Below are positions 52,418 to 62,022 of a stretch of 64,000 nucleotides of DNA, piece by piece. The notes under the pieces were generated by a model, which made no database searches, had not been told where the DNA came from, and saw only the letters and a program-made list of their open reading frames with translations. Source of the DNA: Verrucomicrobiales bacterium. GTDB lineage: Bacteria; Verrucomicrobiota; Verrucomicrobiia; Verrucomicrobiales; DEV007. The position numbers and the translations under genes were made by a program. Where the stretch lies: the NCBI GenBank assembly GCA_029213195.1, contig JARGNI010000003.1, forward strand, positions 1 to 64,000, written 5' to 3'. Numbering within the stretch: position 1 is the first letter of the stretch; each line of letters opens with the position of its first letter.

Positions 52418-53626
52418 ATGAAATCCAGCGTAATCGACCGACTCATCGATCGTCTCGACAAATTGGAGCCCGAAGAAATCCAGAGCCTGGTGCTCAAGGC
52501 AATCCAAGAGAAAGGGTTTCTCGAACGAGTCTTCGATGTCCTTCGCGAAGGGATCATCGTCACCGGTACCCGGGGGAAAATTCACTACATCAACCACACC
52601 GCCTGCGAGTTTTTCGGTCTCGACCCGAAATCCGCTTCCGGCGAGTCGGTCTCGGATCTCTTTCCAGGGATCGCCTGGGAAGAAGTCATCGAATCTCGCG
52701 GGGTCGTGAACCGGGACCTCATCGTCCGCTATCCCGAAGTGCGTCTCCTCAACTTTTACATTTCACCCCTCGCGAACCAGGATGCCGGCGAGGATGAGAA
52801 CGAGGATCTCGTGGGCTACGTCATCATCCTGCGAGACAACACCCGCACCCGTGAACGCCAGATCCGGAAAATCGAGTCCGAAAAGATCCAGGCCGTGCAA
52901 AGCCTCGCCGCGGGAGTGGCCCATGAAATTGGCAATCCACTGAACTCACTCAACATTCACCTCCAGGTCATCGAGCGGAAGGTCAGGAAGCGAGCGGATC
53001 CGGAACTCGCCTCGGAGCTTCTCGAATCCCTCGAAATCACACGGAATGAAATCAAGAGACTCGATTTCATCGTTGAAGAATTTCTCTCCGCAGTTCGGCC
53101 GAGCCACCCCCAACTCGAGGCGACCGATCTCAACGAACTGCTCCAGGAAGCCATCAACTTCATCGGCCCGGAAGTCGCCGATCGCCGCATCTCGGTCACC
53201 CTCGATTTCACCGACGAAATCCCTCTCGTGCAGGTGGACCACGACCAGATGAAACAGGTTTTCTACAACCTCATCCGAAACAGCAGCCAGGCGATCGGCT
53301 CGGATGGCAACCTCACGATTCGGACTGGCTTTGACGATGAAAACGTCCTCGTCACCTTCTCCGATGACGGCCCGGGTATTCCAGCCGACCAAGTCAGTCG
53401 CGTCTTCGAACCCTATTACACGACCAAGAAAACAGGGTCAGGTCTCGGGCTCATGATCGTCCATCGAATCATCAACGAACACGCCGGAGAGCTGCAGTTC
53501 CAGAGTGAAGAAGGCGAAGGAACCGAGGTCACGGTCTACCTTCCTCGGGTCGAAAAATTGATGCGTTTCCTCCCGGAAAAATCCGAATCCGAAAGCCCCA
53601 TCATCGATCTCGACATCGTCAGTTGA
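52418..53626 (+). CDS. PAS-domain sensor histidine kinase (NtrB-like)
   Basis: A 402-residue cytoplasmic kinase without a membrane segment. Residues 35-145 contain a PAS domain (IIVTGTRGKIHYINHTACEF). The dimerisation domain has H169 in AAGVAHEIGNPLN, the NtrB-type H-box with Asn-Pro. ATP-binding motifs N (FYNLIRNSSQAIG), G1 (DDGPGIP) and G2 (KTGSGLGL) follow. It lies directly before an NtrC-type regulator, so the two form a two-component pair. The start is MKSSVI at 52418. Confidence 0.92.
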   Translation: MKSSVIDRLIDRLDKLEPEEIQSLVLKAIQEKGFLERVFDVLREGIIVTGTRGKIHYINHTACEFFGLDPKSASGESVSDLFPGIAWEEVIESRGVVNRDLIVRYPEVRLLNFYISPLANQDAGEDENEDLVGYVIILRDNTRTRERQIRKIESEKIQAVQSLAAGVAHEIGNPLNSLNIHLQVIERKVRKRADPELASELLESLEITRNEIKRLDFIVEEFLSAVRPSHPQLEATDLNELLQEAINFIGPEVADRRISVTLDFTDEIPLVQVDHDQMKQVFYNLIRNSSQAIGSDGNLTIRTGFDDENVLVTFSDDGPGIPADQVSRVFEPYYTTKKTGSGLGLMIVHRIINEHAGELQFQSEEGEGTEVTVYLPRVEKLMRFLPEKSESESPIIDLDIVS

Positions 53627-53634
53627 CGCGTTTT

Positions 53635-55053
53635 ATGGACTTCATCGAACACACCGTTCTCGTCGTCGACGACGAGAAAAATACCCGCGACGGACTTCGC
53701 CTTTCACTCGAGGACGAGTTCGATGTCTATGTCGCGGCGAACATCGCGGAAGCGGAGGAGGTTCTCAAAAACGAATCCGTCGATGTCATGCTGACGGACC
53801 TGCGACTCGGAGGCGAGGACGGGATGGAACTCATCTCCCGAACCCTGGCAAAACCAAAAGCGCCCGTCTGCATTCTCATGACCGCCTACGGATCCGTCGA
53901 TGTCGCGGTCGAGGCAATGAAGAAGGGCGCCTACGACTATGTCTCCAAGCCGCTCAACATCGACGAACTGGAGATCGTCATCAAGCGGGCGATCCGAAGT
54001 CGCAAGGTCGAGGAGGAGAACGTTTCTCTCAAAGCCCAGGTGACGGACCGCTACGGGCTCGAGAACATCATCGGCCACTCGGCCGTGATGCAACCCGTCT
54101 TCGATACGATTCAGCAAGTCGCCCCCTCGCGCGCGACTGTCCTGATCGAGGGCGAAAGCGGGACAGGAAAGGAACTGGTCGGGCGAGCCATCCACCACCT
54201 CTCCGGCCGGCCCAAGTCGAAGCTGGTCACCGTCCATTGCGCGGCGCTGAATGAACAGCTGCTCGAAAGCGAACTTTTCGGTCACGAGCGCGGAGCGTTT
54301 ACCGGGGCGAGCGAACGCCGGGTCGGGCGATTCGAAGACGCCAACGGCGGGACTCTTTTTCTCGATGAAATCGGCGAAATCGACCTCAACACCCAGGTCA
54401 AGTTGCTCAGGGCGATCGGAGAACGCACGATCGAACGTCTCGGTTCCAACAAACCGATCAAGGTCGATGTCCGGGTCGTTGCCGCGACGAACAAGGATCT
54501 CAGTGAGATGGTCAAGGAAGGCACCTTCCGCGACGACCTTTTTTTCCGACTCAACGTCGTCTCGATCGAGATGCCTCCTTTGCGGGCCCGGAAAGAAGAC
54601 ATCGTCCTTCTCGTCGATGCGTTCCTGAAGGAGTTCACCGAAGAGAACGGGAAGCCGATGATGGATCTCACGACGGAGGCCCTGCAACTCCTCCTCGACT
54701 ACGATTGGCCGGGCAACGTGCGCGAGCTTCGCACCGCGATCGAACACGGCGTCGTGATGTCGAATGGAACCAAGATCGGGGCTCGCCACCTCCCCCTGTT
54801 CCTGAAGGATCAATCCCATGCCGGCTTTCGCCCGGATTCCGCGAAATCCGCCAGCGGAGAACCCTCGTCCCCCGCCCTCATTCCCTCGCTGGTCTCCGAC
54901 GAAGATCTCAACCTCGCCCTGATGGAGGAAAAGATGATCCGCCTCGCACTGGAGCGCACGGGAGACAACCGCACCGAGGCCGCGCGCCTCCTGGGGATCT
55001 CACGACGCACCATGCAACGGAAACTGAAGGAAATGGGGCTCGTCGAAGGATGA
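53635..55053 (+). CDS. Sigma-54-dependent response regulator (NtrC family)
   Basis: A 472-residue activator. The receiver domain (1-120) has DDE at 10-12, phosphoacceptor D55 (MLTDLRLGG) and VSKPLN; a sigma-54 AAA+ domain (about 138-365) has GESGTGKE, the sigma-54 contact loop GAFTGA and DEIGEID; the C-terminal Fis-type HTH ([20 protein letters not shown]) binds DNA. It starts 8 bp after the kinase stop; a TTG overlapping that stop is an alternative start. Its targets are not visible, but the sulfatase genes downstream are candidates. Confidence 0.94.
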   Translation: MDFIEHTVLVVDDEKNTRDGLRLSLEDEFDVYVAANIAEAEEVLKNESVDVMLTDLRLGGEDGMELISRTLAKPKAPVCILMTAYGSVDVAVEAMKKGAYDYVSKPLNIDELEIVIKRAIRSRKVEEENVSLKAQVTDRYGLENIIGHSAVMQPVFDTIQQVAPSRATVLIEGESGTGKELVGRAIHHLSGRPKSKLVTVHCAALNEQLLESELFGHERGAFTGASERRVGRFEDANGGTLFLDEIGEIDLNTQVKLLRAIGERTIERLGSNKPIKVDVRVVAATNKDLSEMVKEGTFRDDLFFRLNVVSIEMPPLRARKEDIVLLVDAFLKEFTEENGKPMMDLTTEALQLLLDYDWPGNVRELRTAIEHGVVMSNGTKIGARHLPLFLKDQSHAGFRPDSAKSASGEPSSPALIPSLVSDEDLNLALMEEKMIRLALERTGDNRTEAARLLGISRRTMQRKLKEMGLVEG

Positions 55054-55511
55054 GCCAGGATTTTCGATCCGAGCGAGCCCGGCAGCCGGTTCTTCCGTGG
55101 ATGAGGTGGACTCTCTTTTCCATCGCGCTGGTCCTCCTCTTCTTCTCCATCCTATATGCTCCCGGGCGGGGACCGACTCGCCCCCCTGCCAAATTCGAAT
55201 GGGTCATCCCACTTGGGATCGCCCGCATCGTAGGATACACCTCCTTCTGCCTGGCCTGCCTTCTCCTGCGAAAACGAGCCATCCTCAGTCTCGTTCTCCT
55301 CGGCATCGGCCTCCTTGTTCGAGGAATCGACGAGCACTACAATTCTCCCTTGAAGTTCGTCCTGAGCTACGACGTAGCCGGCGGCCCATTCGACATTCTC
55401 CTCATGGTGGCCTACTACGCCCTTCTCTTCGTCCTCCCGGCAGCGATATTCTTCGACCAGGTCCGCTATCTCGGTTCGCGAAGAACCACAAACGCGATGT
55501 CCGATTTTTAA
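55050..55511 (+). CDS. Small membrane protein downstream of the regulator
   Basis: A 153-residue protein with four hydrophobic helices (about 18-38, 50-70, 72-90 and 112-132). The ATG overlaps the regulator stop (ATGA), so it is translated with the two-component pair. I recognise no family. It may be an accessory membrane sensor or an unrelated passenger. The in-frame ORF extends upstream opposite the regulator and is rejected there. Confidence 0.65.
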   Translation: MSQDFRSERARQPVLPWMRWTLFSIALVLLFFSILYAPGRGPTRPPAKFEWVIPLGIARIVGYTSFCLACLLLRKRAILSLVLLGIGLLVRGIDEHYNSPLKFVLSYDVAGGPFDILLMVAYYALLFVLPAAIFFDQVRYLGSRRTTNAMSDF

Positions 55512-55567
55512 CAAAATATGTCCGCTCGACGCAAGACATCGGATGGTCCTTCCGTCATGGTCTAGGA

Positions 55568-57145
55568 ATGAAGAAACTTGGCCTTCTCCTCGCCTTATCC
55601 ATTTCTCTCTCCCCTGCTTTTCTCACTGCGGAAGAAAAGGCTTCGGGCACACGCCCTCACATCATCTTCGTTCTCAGTGACGATATGGGATGGGCACAAC
55701 CTGGCTTCCACGGAAGCGAGAAAGGGCTCACCCCCAACCTGGATACACTCGCCGAGGAGGGCCTTCGGCTCACCGCGCACTACACCCACTCGGTCTGTGC
55801 CCCGACCCGGGGCGCCTTTCTCACCGGCAAATACTCCTTCCGGAACTGGATGGACTGGAGATCGGAGGATTTTGGGAAACCTAGCTACCTGGCCAAACTT
55901 GGCCTGACCCTCGCCAAGAACAGCAAGGGCGAAGACACGCGTCGAATTCATGCCATGGACACCTCCGAGGTCACGATTGCGGAAGAACTCCAGAAGGCCG
56001 GCTACTTCACGGCCCTGACCGGAAAATGGCACGGAGGGGAGTGGCTGCCCGAGCATCTTCCCATGGGGCAGGGCTTCCTGCACCAGTATGGTCACTACGC
56101 CTGGGGGATCGACTACTATACCAAGACCATTGTTCACAACGCCCCTGCACGATTTGCGGTCTACGACTGGCATCGCAACCAGAAGCCCGTCGATGAAGAA
56201 GGCTATGCCACGGACCTCATCGCAGACGAAGCGGCCCGTCTCATCCAGACCCGGACCGAGGAACAGCCTTTGTTTCTTTATGTTGCCTTCAATGCCGTTC
56301 ATGGCCCCCTTAATCCTCCTCCGGGATTCGAAGGCGACGGCAACGACCCTCTCGCGATCCGAGATGCGATGTTGAAGAATCTCGACGACAACATCGGGAA
56401 GATTCTTGGCGCCGTCGACGAAGCCGGAATCAGGGACAACACCCTCTTCATTTTCGCCAACGACAACGGACCCGTGCTCGAGGAGATGAGCGCGCCCTAT
56501 CGTGGTACGAAAAACACCACCTTTGAAGGAGGCGTCCGGACCCCTTGCGTCGTTCGCTGGCCCGGCCATACCGAACCAGGATCGACAACCGACGAAATGT
56601 TCTTCGTTGCCGACTGGTTCGCCACCTTCCTCAACGTTGCCGGAATTCCCCAGAAAGAAGTCACTGCGATCGATTCCATCGACATGACCGAGGTGCTCTT
56701 CGGAGAAGCGAAGAGCAAGCGCGAACAGATCATCTTCGATGTCGAGGGCAGCGTCCGTCTTCCGACGATCCGCAGCGGTGACTACAAACTCATGGGTGAC
56801 ATGCTGTTCAACATCACGAAGGACCCCGCTGAAACGACCGACATTGCAGCCGATCAGCCTGAGGTCGTCGCCGAGCTCTCAGCCCGGCTCAAGGCGGCTG
56901 CAGCCGAGCGTCCTCCCCTGGGTGACAAGCCGCTCCTCATGGAAGATCCGCTCCCGTATGTCTACGGGCTCGAAGAGAGCTCCGATATCCCGGAGTGGCT
57001 CAAGAAAAAGGTCGACGCCGTTCGCGCCACCCAGCCAACGGAATGGGGCCCCGGAGAGACTCCCTGGCCCCAGGCACCGAAAGGCGCAGTCGCCTCCAAG
57101 ATGGATGGGGGTCTCGATGAGAAAGGCGCGGGCCCGAAAAAGTAG
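55568..57145 (+). CDS. Sulfatase (S1 family, CAPTR type)
   Basis: A 525-residue exported enzyme. Signal peptide about 1-21 (ending LTAEE); metal motif LSDDMGWAQPGFHG; formylglycine signature C77-A-P-T-R81; GKWHGGEWLPEHLPMGQGF; IFANDNGPVLEEM for the second metal site. Length and motifs are typical of type I sulfatases acting on sulfated glycans. It follows the two-component operon by 56 bp on the same strand, which hints at control by it. It is convergent with the FAD oxidoreductase, whose stop is one base away. Confidence 0.92.
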   Translation: MKKLGLLLALSISLSPAFLTAEEKASGTRPHIIFVLSDDMGWAQPGFHGSEKGLTPNLDTLAEEGLRLTAHYTHSVCAPTRGAFLTGKYSFRNWMDWRSEDFGKPSYLAKLGLTLAKNSKGEDTRRIHAMDTSEVTIAEELQKAGYFTALTGKWHGGEWLPEHLPMGQGFLHQYGHYAWGIDYYTKTIVHNAPARFAVYDWHRNQKPVDEEGYATDLIADEAARLIQTRTEEQPLFLYVAFNAVHGPLNPPPGFEGDGNDPLAIRDAMLKNLDDNIGKILGAVDEAGIRDNTLFIFANDNGPVLEEMSAPYRGTKNTTFEGGVRTPCVVRWPGHTEPGSTTDEMFFVADWFATFLNVAGIPQKEVTAIDSIDMTEVLFGEAKSKREQIIFDVEGSVRLPTIRSGDYKLMGDMLFNITKDPAETTDIAADQPEVVAELSARLKAAAAERPPLGDKPLLMEDPLPYVYGLEESSDIPEWLKKKVDAVRATQPTEWGPGETPWPQAPKGAVASKMDGGLDEKGAGPKK

Positions 57146-57146
57146 C

Positions 57147-59567
57147 TCAGTCTCCTGTTACCGGTCGGACGACGATCCAGTTCAGACAGGTGTTGCTCCC
57201 TCCTGATGCAACACCCAGTCCGAGGGTCAGTCGTCCGTCGGTGACATCGACGATTTGTTTCACTTCGAGGAAACGTCCCGCTTGAGTGGAAGCGTTCTCG
57301 ACGACGTTCACTCCCTCGATGGATAGATTCTGGTCGGACTGATCATGCGAAATGTCTCCCAGGCAAGCGGTCACCTCCCAAGCCCCATCGGGTAGGGCCA
57401 ACTCCCAGGTATCGGCGGCTCGCGTAAACACGAAGGAATCACGAGGGGCATCGGGATCGATTTTCCGCACTCGGATCTGCTCCCGCAAATCTCGCTTCCA
57501 ACCCATTCCGCGCTCCTCTTCAAAGGCAGCGCCTTTGTCGAGAAGGTAGCCCCCCTTCTCTCCTCCATTCCGCCCCCCGAAATCGATGGCGATCACGTCC
57601 TCGGGAAAGGGCGCCTCGATCCCAGAAACCCCGTCCCGTCGCGGGTCACGCTGCCACTCGAACGTTTCGGAAAAGAAGGAGGGCGAGATCGTTTGCTCGG
57701 CGATTCGGTCCCACAGGTGCAAGGCCACGGCTCTTCGGGTATCCCCGGGAATACCGGCATTGGAAAGCGGGTATCCTCTCTTCTTCAACTCGGATCGGAT
57801 CTGCTCCTTCCATTCAGCCGTCGCCTTCTCGTCCGGTTGAAAGGCTGTATCGGAGGCTCCCAGCGGCAGGATCCTGCGCAAAGCGAGCTGTTGGATCGCC
57901 TCGAATCCGGGATCGAAAGGATCGAGATCGGAAAAAGGCCAGATCGCGAGCGGCGCGCCTTGCTCGGCATCCAGCAGGCCGGACCAGATTCGAGCCATCG
58001 CCTCGGGATCCGACCACAACTCCCGCGGATTCTGCCCGCTTTCCAGGGCAATTGCAGCGACGGCACCGGACGCCTGCCCCGCATGCATCGACTGATCGTG
58101 CAGGCGACAGGAAGAGGAAACGATACTGGAATACCCCAGGTTCTTCTGAGCCCCGAGCAAGCCGTCCACGGACTCCGGAACGAGGGACCGCAGGGGAAAA
58201 ACACAACGCCCTGTGCCCCCCCGACCAAACCGCCGCGCGCCACGAAAGTTTGCCTGCCAAGGTCCTGCCGCGCCCTGATCCGTCGTCCATTCCCGCTTCG
58301 TGGGATGAAAGTCCATCTCAAACTGCCAGGAGAAAACCGCATCGGGAAACATCGCCGTCGCGTAGTTCGACCGAGCCTCAAAACCAACCACCTCCTGCTC
58401 GCGAAGCATGTGCATGGCCTTCAATCGCAAACTCTCACGAATGTAGGGTTTCGGGGGCAGGCGATCCCTCGTCCCAAACTCATCGCTCAGAGCCATGACC
58501 CGGAATTTCGGAAAATGCCGCTGCAGATGGTGGTAAAACTTGAGGGAATGCCGTTTCGCGTCCTCGAAGACGATCTCCCGCTGCCGAGGAGACATCGCGA
58601 CCAGGTTCTTTTTCGAGGCTCCCTCCTCGGTCTTCTCCAAGGCCTTCTCTACGTGCTCTGGATAGACATCCAGCGGGTAATCAATCGGCGGCGTATTGAT
58701 GAGAAGAATGTCAGGATGATCGATCTCCTCATACCCATTCCCGTCAACCAGCCTTCGGGTGGTGTAGGCAAATTCTTCATCAATCCATCCCCACTTGCCA
58801 TTGAAATACCGGGGGTCATATCCCTCGGGTTCCGCGAAGAGAACCTCATTCTCCTGCTCCTCGAGAATGAGGCACCACGTGATGGGATTGAGATCGTTGG
58901 GTGCCTCGACTTCCACAGGAGCGCTGGGCTCATTGTATGTACTCTTCAGATCTACTCCCGCTTCCCAAGCCGCTCCAGACTTTTGAATGACATCTCCCCA
59001 GTCACTGGCGTCGATCGTCAACCGGGCTCGGACGGTGAGTTGGGATGTCCCCTCTGCATCCACGAATCGAACTCCGGTGACCCGACCGGAATCCACCTCG
59101 ACGGAATCGACCCGATACCCTGAGAATCGCCTCAACTGTCCCGATTTCTCGTAAGGCTCGAGAAACTCTCGAAATACCTGCTCCGAAACCTCGGGACGGG
59201 ACGTCGTGATAACTCGCGTATTTCCGGGTCGACGAATCCCTCCGTACAGTTCCGAGTTCTTCTCTTCGATGGCATCGATGATCTCACGAAAGGCTCCTGA
59301 TCGAGGAATCGGAACCGTGCCGTCGTATCCATGCCCTCGGTTCTCATCGATGGCTCCCAAGCCCTCCGCACTGAACTGTCCGCCCAGCCAGTCGATATCG
59401 TTGACGAGAACAACCCGCGACACTCCCATCCTCGCAGCCTGCACCGCAGCAGCACAACCAGACTCGGCTCCGCCAACAACAAGAAGGTCTGCTTCGAGTT
59501 CTTCCCCGATCGCAGACGCTACTACCAGGGAAGCGAGGAGAGAACAAAGACGTGCGGAGAGATTCAT
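57147..59567 (-). CDS. Exported FAD-dependent oxidoreductase (xanthan lyase-like)
   Basis: An 806-residue protein. Signal peptide 1-21; FAD-binding Rossmann motif GGAESG (32-37, variant of GxGxxG) in LEADLLVVGGAESGCAAA; then WLGGQFSAEGLGA and the long central domain of the 'FAD-dependent oxidoreductase' family that planctomycetes and verrucomicrobia carry in many copies. The C-terminal 130 residues (FVFTRAADTWELALPDGAWE onward) are a beta-sandwich like the golvesin/xanthan-lyase ancillary domain. Sits between two sulfatases, so a role in uptake or oxidation of sulfated sugars is likely but unproven. Confidence 0.85.
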   Translation of the reverse strand: MNLSARLCSLLASLVVASAIGEELEADLLVVGGAESGCAAAVQAARMGVSRVVLVNDIDWLGGQFSAEGLGAIDENRGHGYDGTVPIPRSGAFREIIDAIEEKNSELYGGIRRPGNTRVITTSRPEVSEQVFREFLEPYEKSGQLRRFSGYRVDSVEVDSGRVTGVRFVDAEGTSQLTVRARLTIDASDWGDVIQKSGAAWEAGVDLKSTYNEPSAPVEVEAPNDLNPITWCLILEEQENEVLFAEPEGYDPRYFNGKWGWIDEEFAYTTRRLVDGNGYEEIDHPDILLINTPPIDYPLDVYPEHVEKALEKTEEGASKKNLVAMSPRQREIVFEDAKRHSLKFYHHLQRHFPKFRVMALSDEFGTRDRLPPKPYIRESLRLKAMHMLREQEVVGFEARSNYATAMFPDAVFSWQFEMDFHPTKREWTTDQGAAGPWQANFRGARRFGRGGTGRCVFPLRSLVPESVDGLLGAQKNLGYSSIVSSSCRLHDQSMHAGQASGAVAAIALESGQNPRELWSDPEAMARIWSGLLDAEQGAPLAIWPFSDLDPFDPGFEAIQQLALRRILPLGASDTAFQPDEKATAEWKEQIRSELKKRGYPLSNAGIPGDTRRAVALHLWDRIAEQTISPSFFSETFEWQRDPRRDGVSGIEAPFPEDVIAIDFGGRNGGEKGGYLLDKGAAFEEERGMGWKRDLREQIRVRKIDPDAPRDSFVFTRAADTWELALPDGAWEVTACLGDISHDQSDQNLSIEGVNVVENASTQAGRFLEVKQIVDVTDGRLTLGLGVASGGSNTCLNWIVVRPVTGD

Positions 59568-59594
59568 CTGAAATCGGTTCGAGGTTTCTGGTCG

Positions 59595-61058
59595 TCACGG
59601 TGCATCGGCCCAGTCCGGAGTCCCGAACCAGTCGTGCATTTCCTTGAGGAAAGGGGCCACCACCTCGGGTGGCTCGGGAATGTGACCTCGGTCCCCCGTA
59701 TCGATCATCCAGGCATCCAGGGCCGCCCGCAATCGGACCAACGCCTCCTGGTGAACCGGATCCGTCGACGCGGCCAGGTTCCGAATCTCGTGAGGATCTT
59801 CCTGCACATCGAAGAGCATTTCATCCGGAAACGGCTTCATGAGGTCGAGGGCCGGTCCTGTGAGTTTGCCTTCCGCTTTCAGCTCTCGCATCAACGGCTT
59901 TACGAGAAAGCACTTCTCCTTGTAGCGATTGAGCGTCTCGAATCCGGCCCCGGGAGTGTAGTTGCGAATGTAGTGAAAGCGCTTGTCGTGAACCGAACGC
60001 ATTCGCACCACGGTTTCATCGATGCGGTCCCGGGCGGCAAAGGCGTAGGTTCGCGGCGGATCCGCATTCTCTCCGAGAAAAATTCGGCTCTGCATTCCCA
60101 GCGGTCGTTCCACGCCAGCGATGGACAAAGTCGTCGCCGTAAGGTCGAGGAGACTGACGACACGGTCGCTGACAACCCCGGGCTTTTCCGATGCCGTCAG
60201 GATGGGGAAATTCTTCGAATCCCGAACAATGATGGGAACCCGCAGTCCCTGATCGAAGGGCCAGTGAATCCCCCTCGCGGTGAGTCGTCCGTTGTCGGAG
60301 AAAAAGATGATCACCGTATTGTCGTCGACACCATCCTCCTTGAGGCGCTGGAGAATTTTCCCGACGCGGATATCCACACCACTGAGGGAATTGAGATATC
60401 TTGCCCACTCCTGCCGCGCGATCGGATGATCTGGATAAAAGGGAGGAGGAGTCACGTTGTCCTCGGTCGCTATCTGGGGATGCCACTCCTCACCAACCCA
60501 CACCACTCTCTCTTTCTCGGCCGATTTTCGATCGTAGATATCATACTCCGCCTCCGGCATGTTGATGTGGGCAAAGAATGGCTCCTTTCCCTGCAGGTCC
60601 TCCCAGATCTTGGTGTCGTAGAGTTCACCCTCATTCACGAAATTCAGATCGAGCTTACCCGTACCTGTTTCGTCATCGCCAATGTGGGTGATGTTTGCCG
60701 TCGTGTATCCGACATCTTTCAGTCGATGCATCAGGGGACGAATCCCGGGAGGCAACTTGAAGTCATCATCGCGATGCGAGCGCATGTGATGCGTGTCGGT
60801 CGTCGTCTGATACATCCCCAACATGAAACAGGATCGACTGGGGGCACAAACCGGCGAAGTCGAAAAGGCATTCGTATAACGGATCCCTTCCTCTGCCAGC
60901 GCATCGAGATGGGGAGTCGCGACATTCTTCTGACCGTAGCAGGCGAGGTCATTCGAAAAATTCTCCCCGGTGATCCAGAGGATGTTGGGGCGATCCGGTT
61001 TGGACGAGGCACTGGAAATGAACCCAAGGGCGAGTATGACAAAAGGTAAGATTTTCAT
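59595..61058 (-). CDS. Sulfatase (S1 family, CAPSR type)
   Basis: A 487-residue exported enzyme with signal peptide 1-19. Formylglycine signature C71-A-P-S-R75; N-terminal metal motif ITGENFSNDLACYG (GEN in place of ADD); second-site motif VIIFFSDNGRLTARGIHWPF. It closely resembles the 47628-49517 sulfatase in layout but lacks the HEAT tail. Starts 28 bp upstream of the FAD oxidoreductase on the same strand and so forms an operon with it. Confidence 0.92.
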   Translation of the reverse strand: MKILPFVILALGFISSASSKPDRPNILWITGENFSNDLACYGQKNVATPHLDALAEEGIRYTNAFSTSPVCAPSRSCFMLGMYQTTTDTHHMRSHRDDDFKLPPGIRPLMHRLKDVGYTTANITHIGDDETGTGKLDLNFVNEGELYDTKIWEDLQGKEPFFAHINMPEAEYDIYDRKSAEKERVVWVGEEWHPQIATEDNVTPPPFYPDHPIARQEWARYLNSLSGVDIRVGKILQRLKEDGVDDNTVIIFFSDNGRLTARGIHWPFDQGLRVPIIVRDSKNFPILTASEKPGVVSDRVVSLLDLTATTLSIAGVERPLGMQSRIFLGENADPPRTYAFAARDRIDETVVRMRSVHDKRFHYIRNYTPGAGFETLNRYKEKCFLVKPLMRELKAEGKLTGPALDLMKPFPDEMLFDVQEDPHEIRNLAASTDPVHQEALVRLRAALDAWMIDTGDRGHIPEPPEVVAPFLKEMHDWFGTPDWADAP

Positions 61059-61169
61059 GAGGTCAGATCAACCGGGCGAAATTTCTCCATCGCACCTTCC
61101 CTTGATCTAATGAAATCCGACCCTCGGAGGCAATTCGATTTCAACGAGACAACCGAAAAAGTCACCAGA

Positions 61170-61508
61170 TCAAAAACTCATCACCCCAGCGGCGACACAG
61201 AGCCAAGCCATTCCGGAAACGATCAGATAAATGGCTGCGAGAAATCCGAGTATACCTCGTCTTACCGAAACGGACGGTGGTCCCCATTGTTTCAAAACGA
61301 AAACGGCAAGGAAAAAACAAGCCAGCAGGGTAACGACATGCCCTCCATAGATGAAATAAGTCGTCAGCCACCGCTCCTCGATCGTGTTTTGATAGAGGAG
61401 CAAAGGAATGCTCTTCCACAGAATCAGGCCAGCCGGAACCAGAAAGAGAAGGGTGGGCAAAAGCCATCCATTCGTTCTCAACGGTTCTTCACTCGAGAGT
61501 TCTCTCAT
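61170..61508 (-). CDS. Three-helix membrane protein
   Basis: A 112-residue protein with about three transmembrane helices (residues 14-36, 50-70 and 85-108). No family recognised. Its start lies inside the 3' end of the upstream PLDc_N-type gene (20-bp overlap), so the two are linked. Confidence 0.6.
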   Translation of the reverse strand: MRELSSEEPLRTNGWLLPTLLFLVPAGLILWKSIPLLLYQNTIEERWLTTYFIYGGHVVTLLACFFLAVFVLKQWGPPSVSVRRGILGFLAAIYLIVSGMAWLCVAAGVMSF

Positions 61509-61773
61509 CCGTATCCCTGCTCCGTTGGTTCTCTTGAGAAGGGATTCGCGGAATGAACACAAAGTAGATGAAGGTCCCAATGACGTTGAGCAAGGCAATC
61601 ACGACGATCCCGACAATGCGATTGCTATCCGTGAGCCTCTTGTTGAGGCAACAGTGGATCAGCGACCAGATCCACACTCCATTGAGAACGAGAATCAGCG
61701 CAATGACGATCAACTCCTGGATACCGGGAACGCCAAAGGCAAGCAGGGGAAGAAAGGAATTCAATGGGAACAT
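61489..61773 (-). CDS. PLDc_N-type small membrane protein
   Basis: A 94-residue protein with two transmembrane helices (GIQELIVIALILVLNGVWIW and RIVGIVVIALLNVIGTFIYF) separated by HCCLNKRLTDSN, followed by a charged tail. It resembles the PLDc_N domain found at the N-terminus of cardiolipin synthases, here alone. The start at 61773 (MFPLNS) is chosen because the 65 codons upstream are Arg/Cys-rich and unlike a protein of this type. Confidence 0.65.
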   Translation of the reverse strand: MFPLNSFLPLLAFGVPGIQELIVIALILVLNGVWIWSLIHCCLNKRLTDSNRIVGIVVIALLNVIGTFIYFVFIPRIPSQENQRSRDTDERTLE

Positions 61774-62022
61774 CTCGTGATCGTTGGCTTTCCGAGATTC
61801 CACCAGTCGTACGAAACAAAAGCAAGCATCCGGCCATTCCTTTTTCCTGCGCGAACTCCCGGCGAACCGCATTGCCCTTGAACTCTGAATTCCTACACAG
61901 GTGGCCTCACACTGACTCGGTCCCCTTCGGGCGCATTCACGGAAAAACTTTCGAGGAAACGAAACCAATCCCGGATACCAGTGTTAGGGCCAGTGAGCCG
62001 ACGAGGCACTCTCTCCCCTTCA

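Noticed and set aside
53704-54819. 371-codon leftward ORF
   Set aside because: Antisense to the NtrC-type regulator; composition is typical of a reverse-frame shadow in GC-rich DNA.
57693-59123. 476-codon rightward ORF
   Set aside because: Antisense to the FAD oxidoreductase; no domain features.
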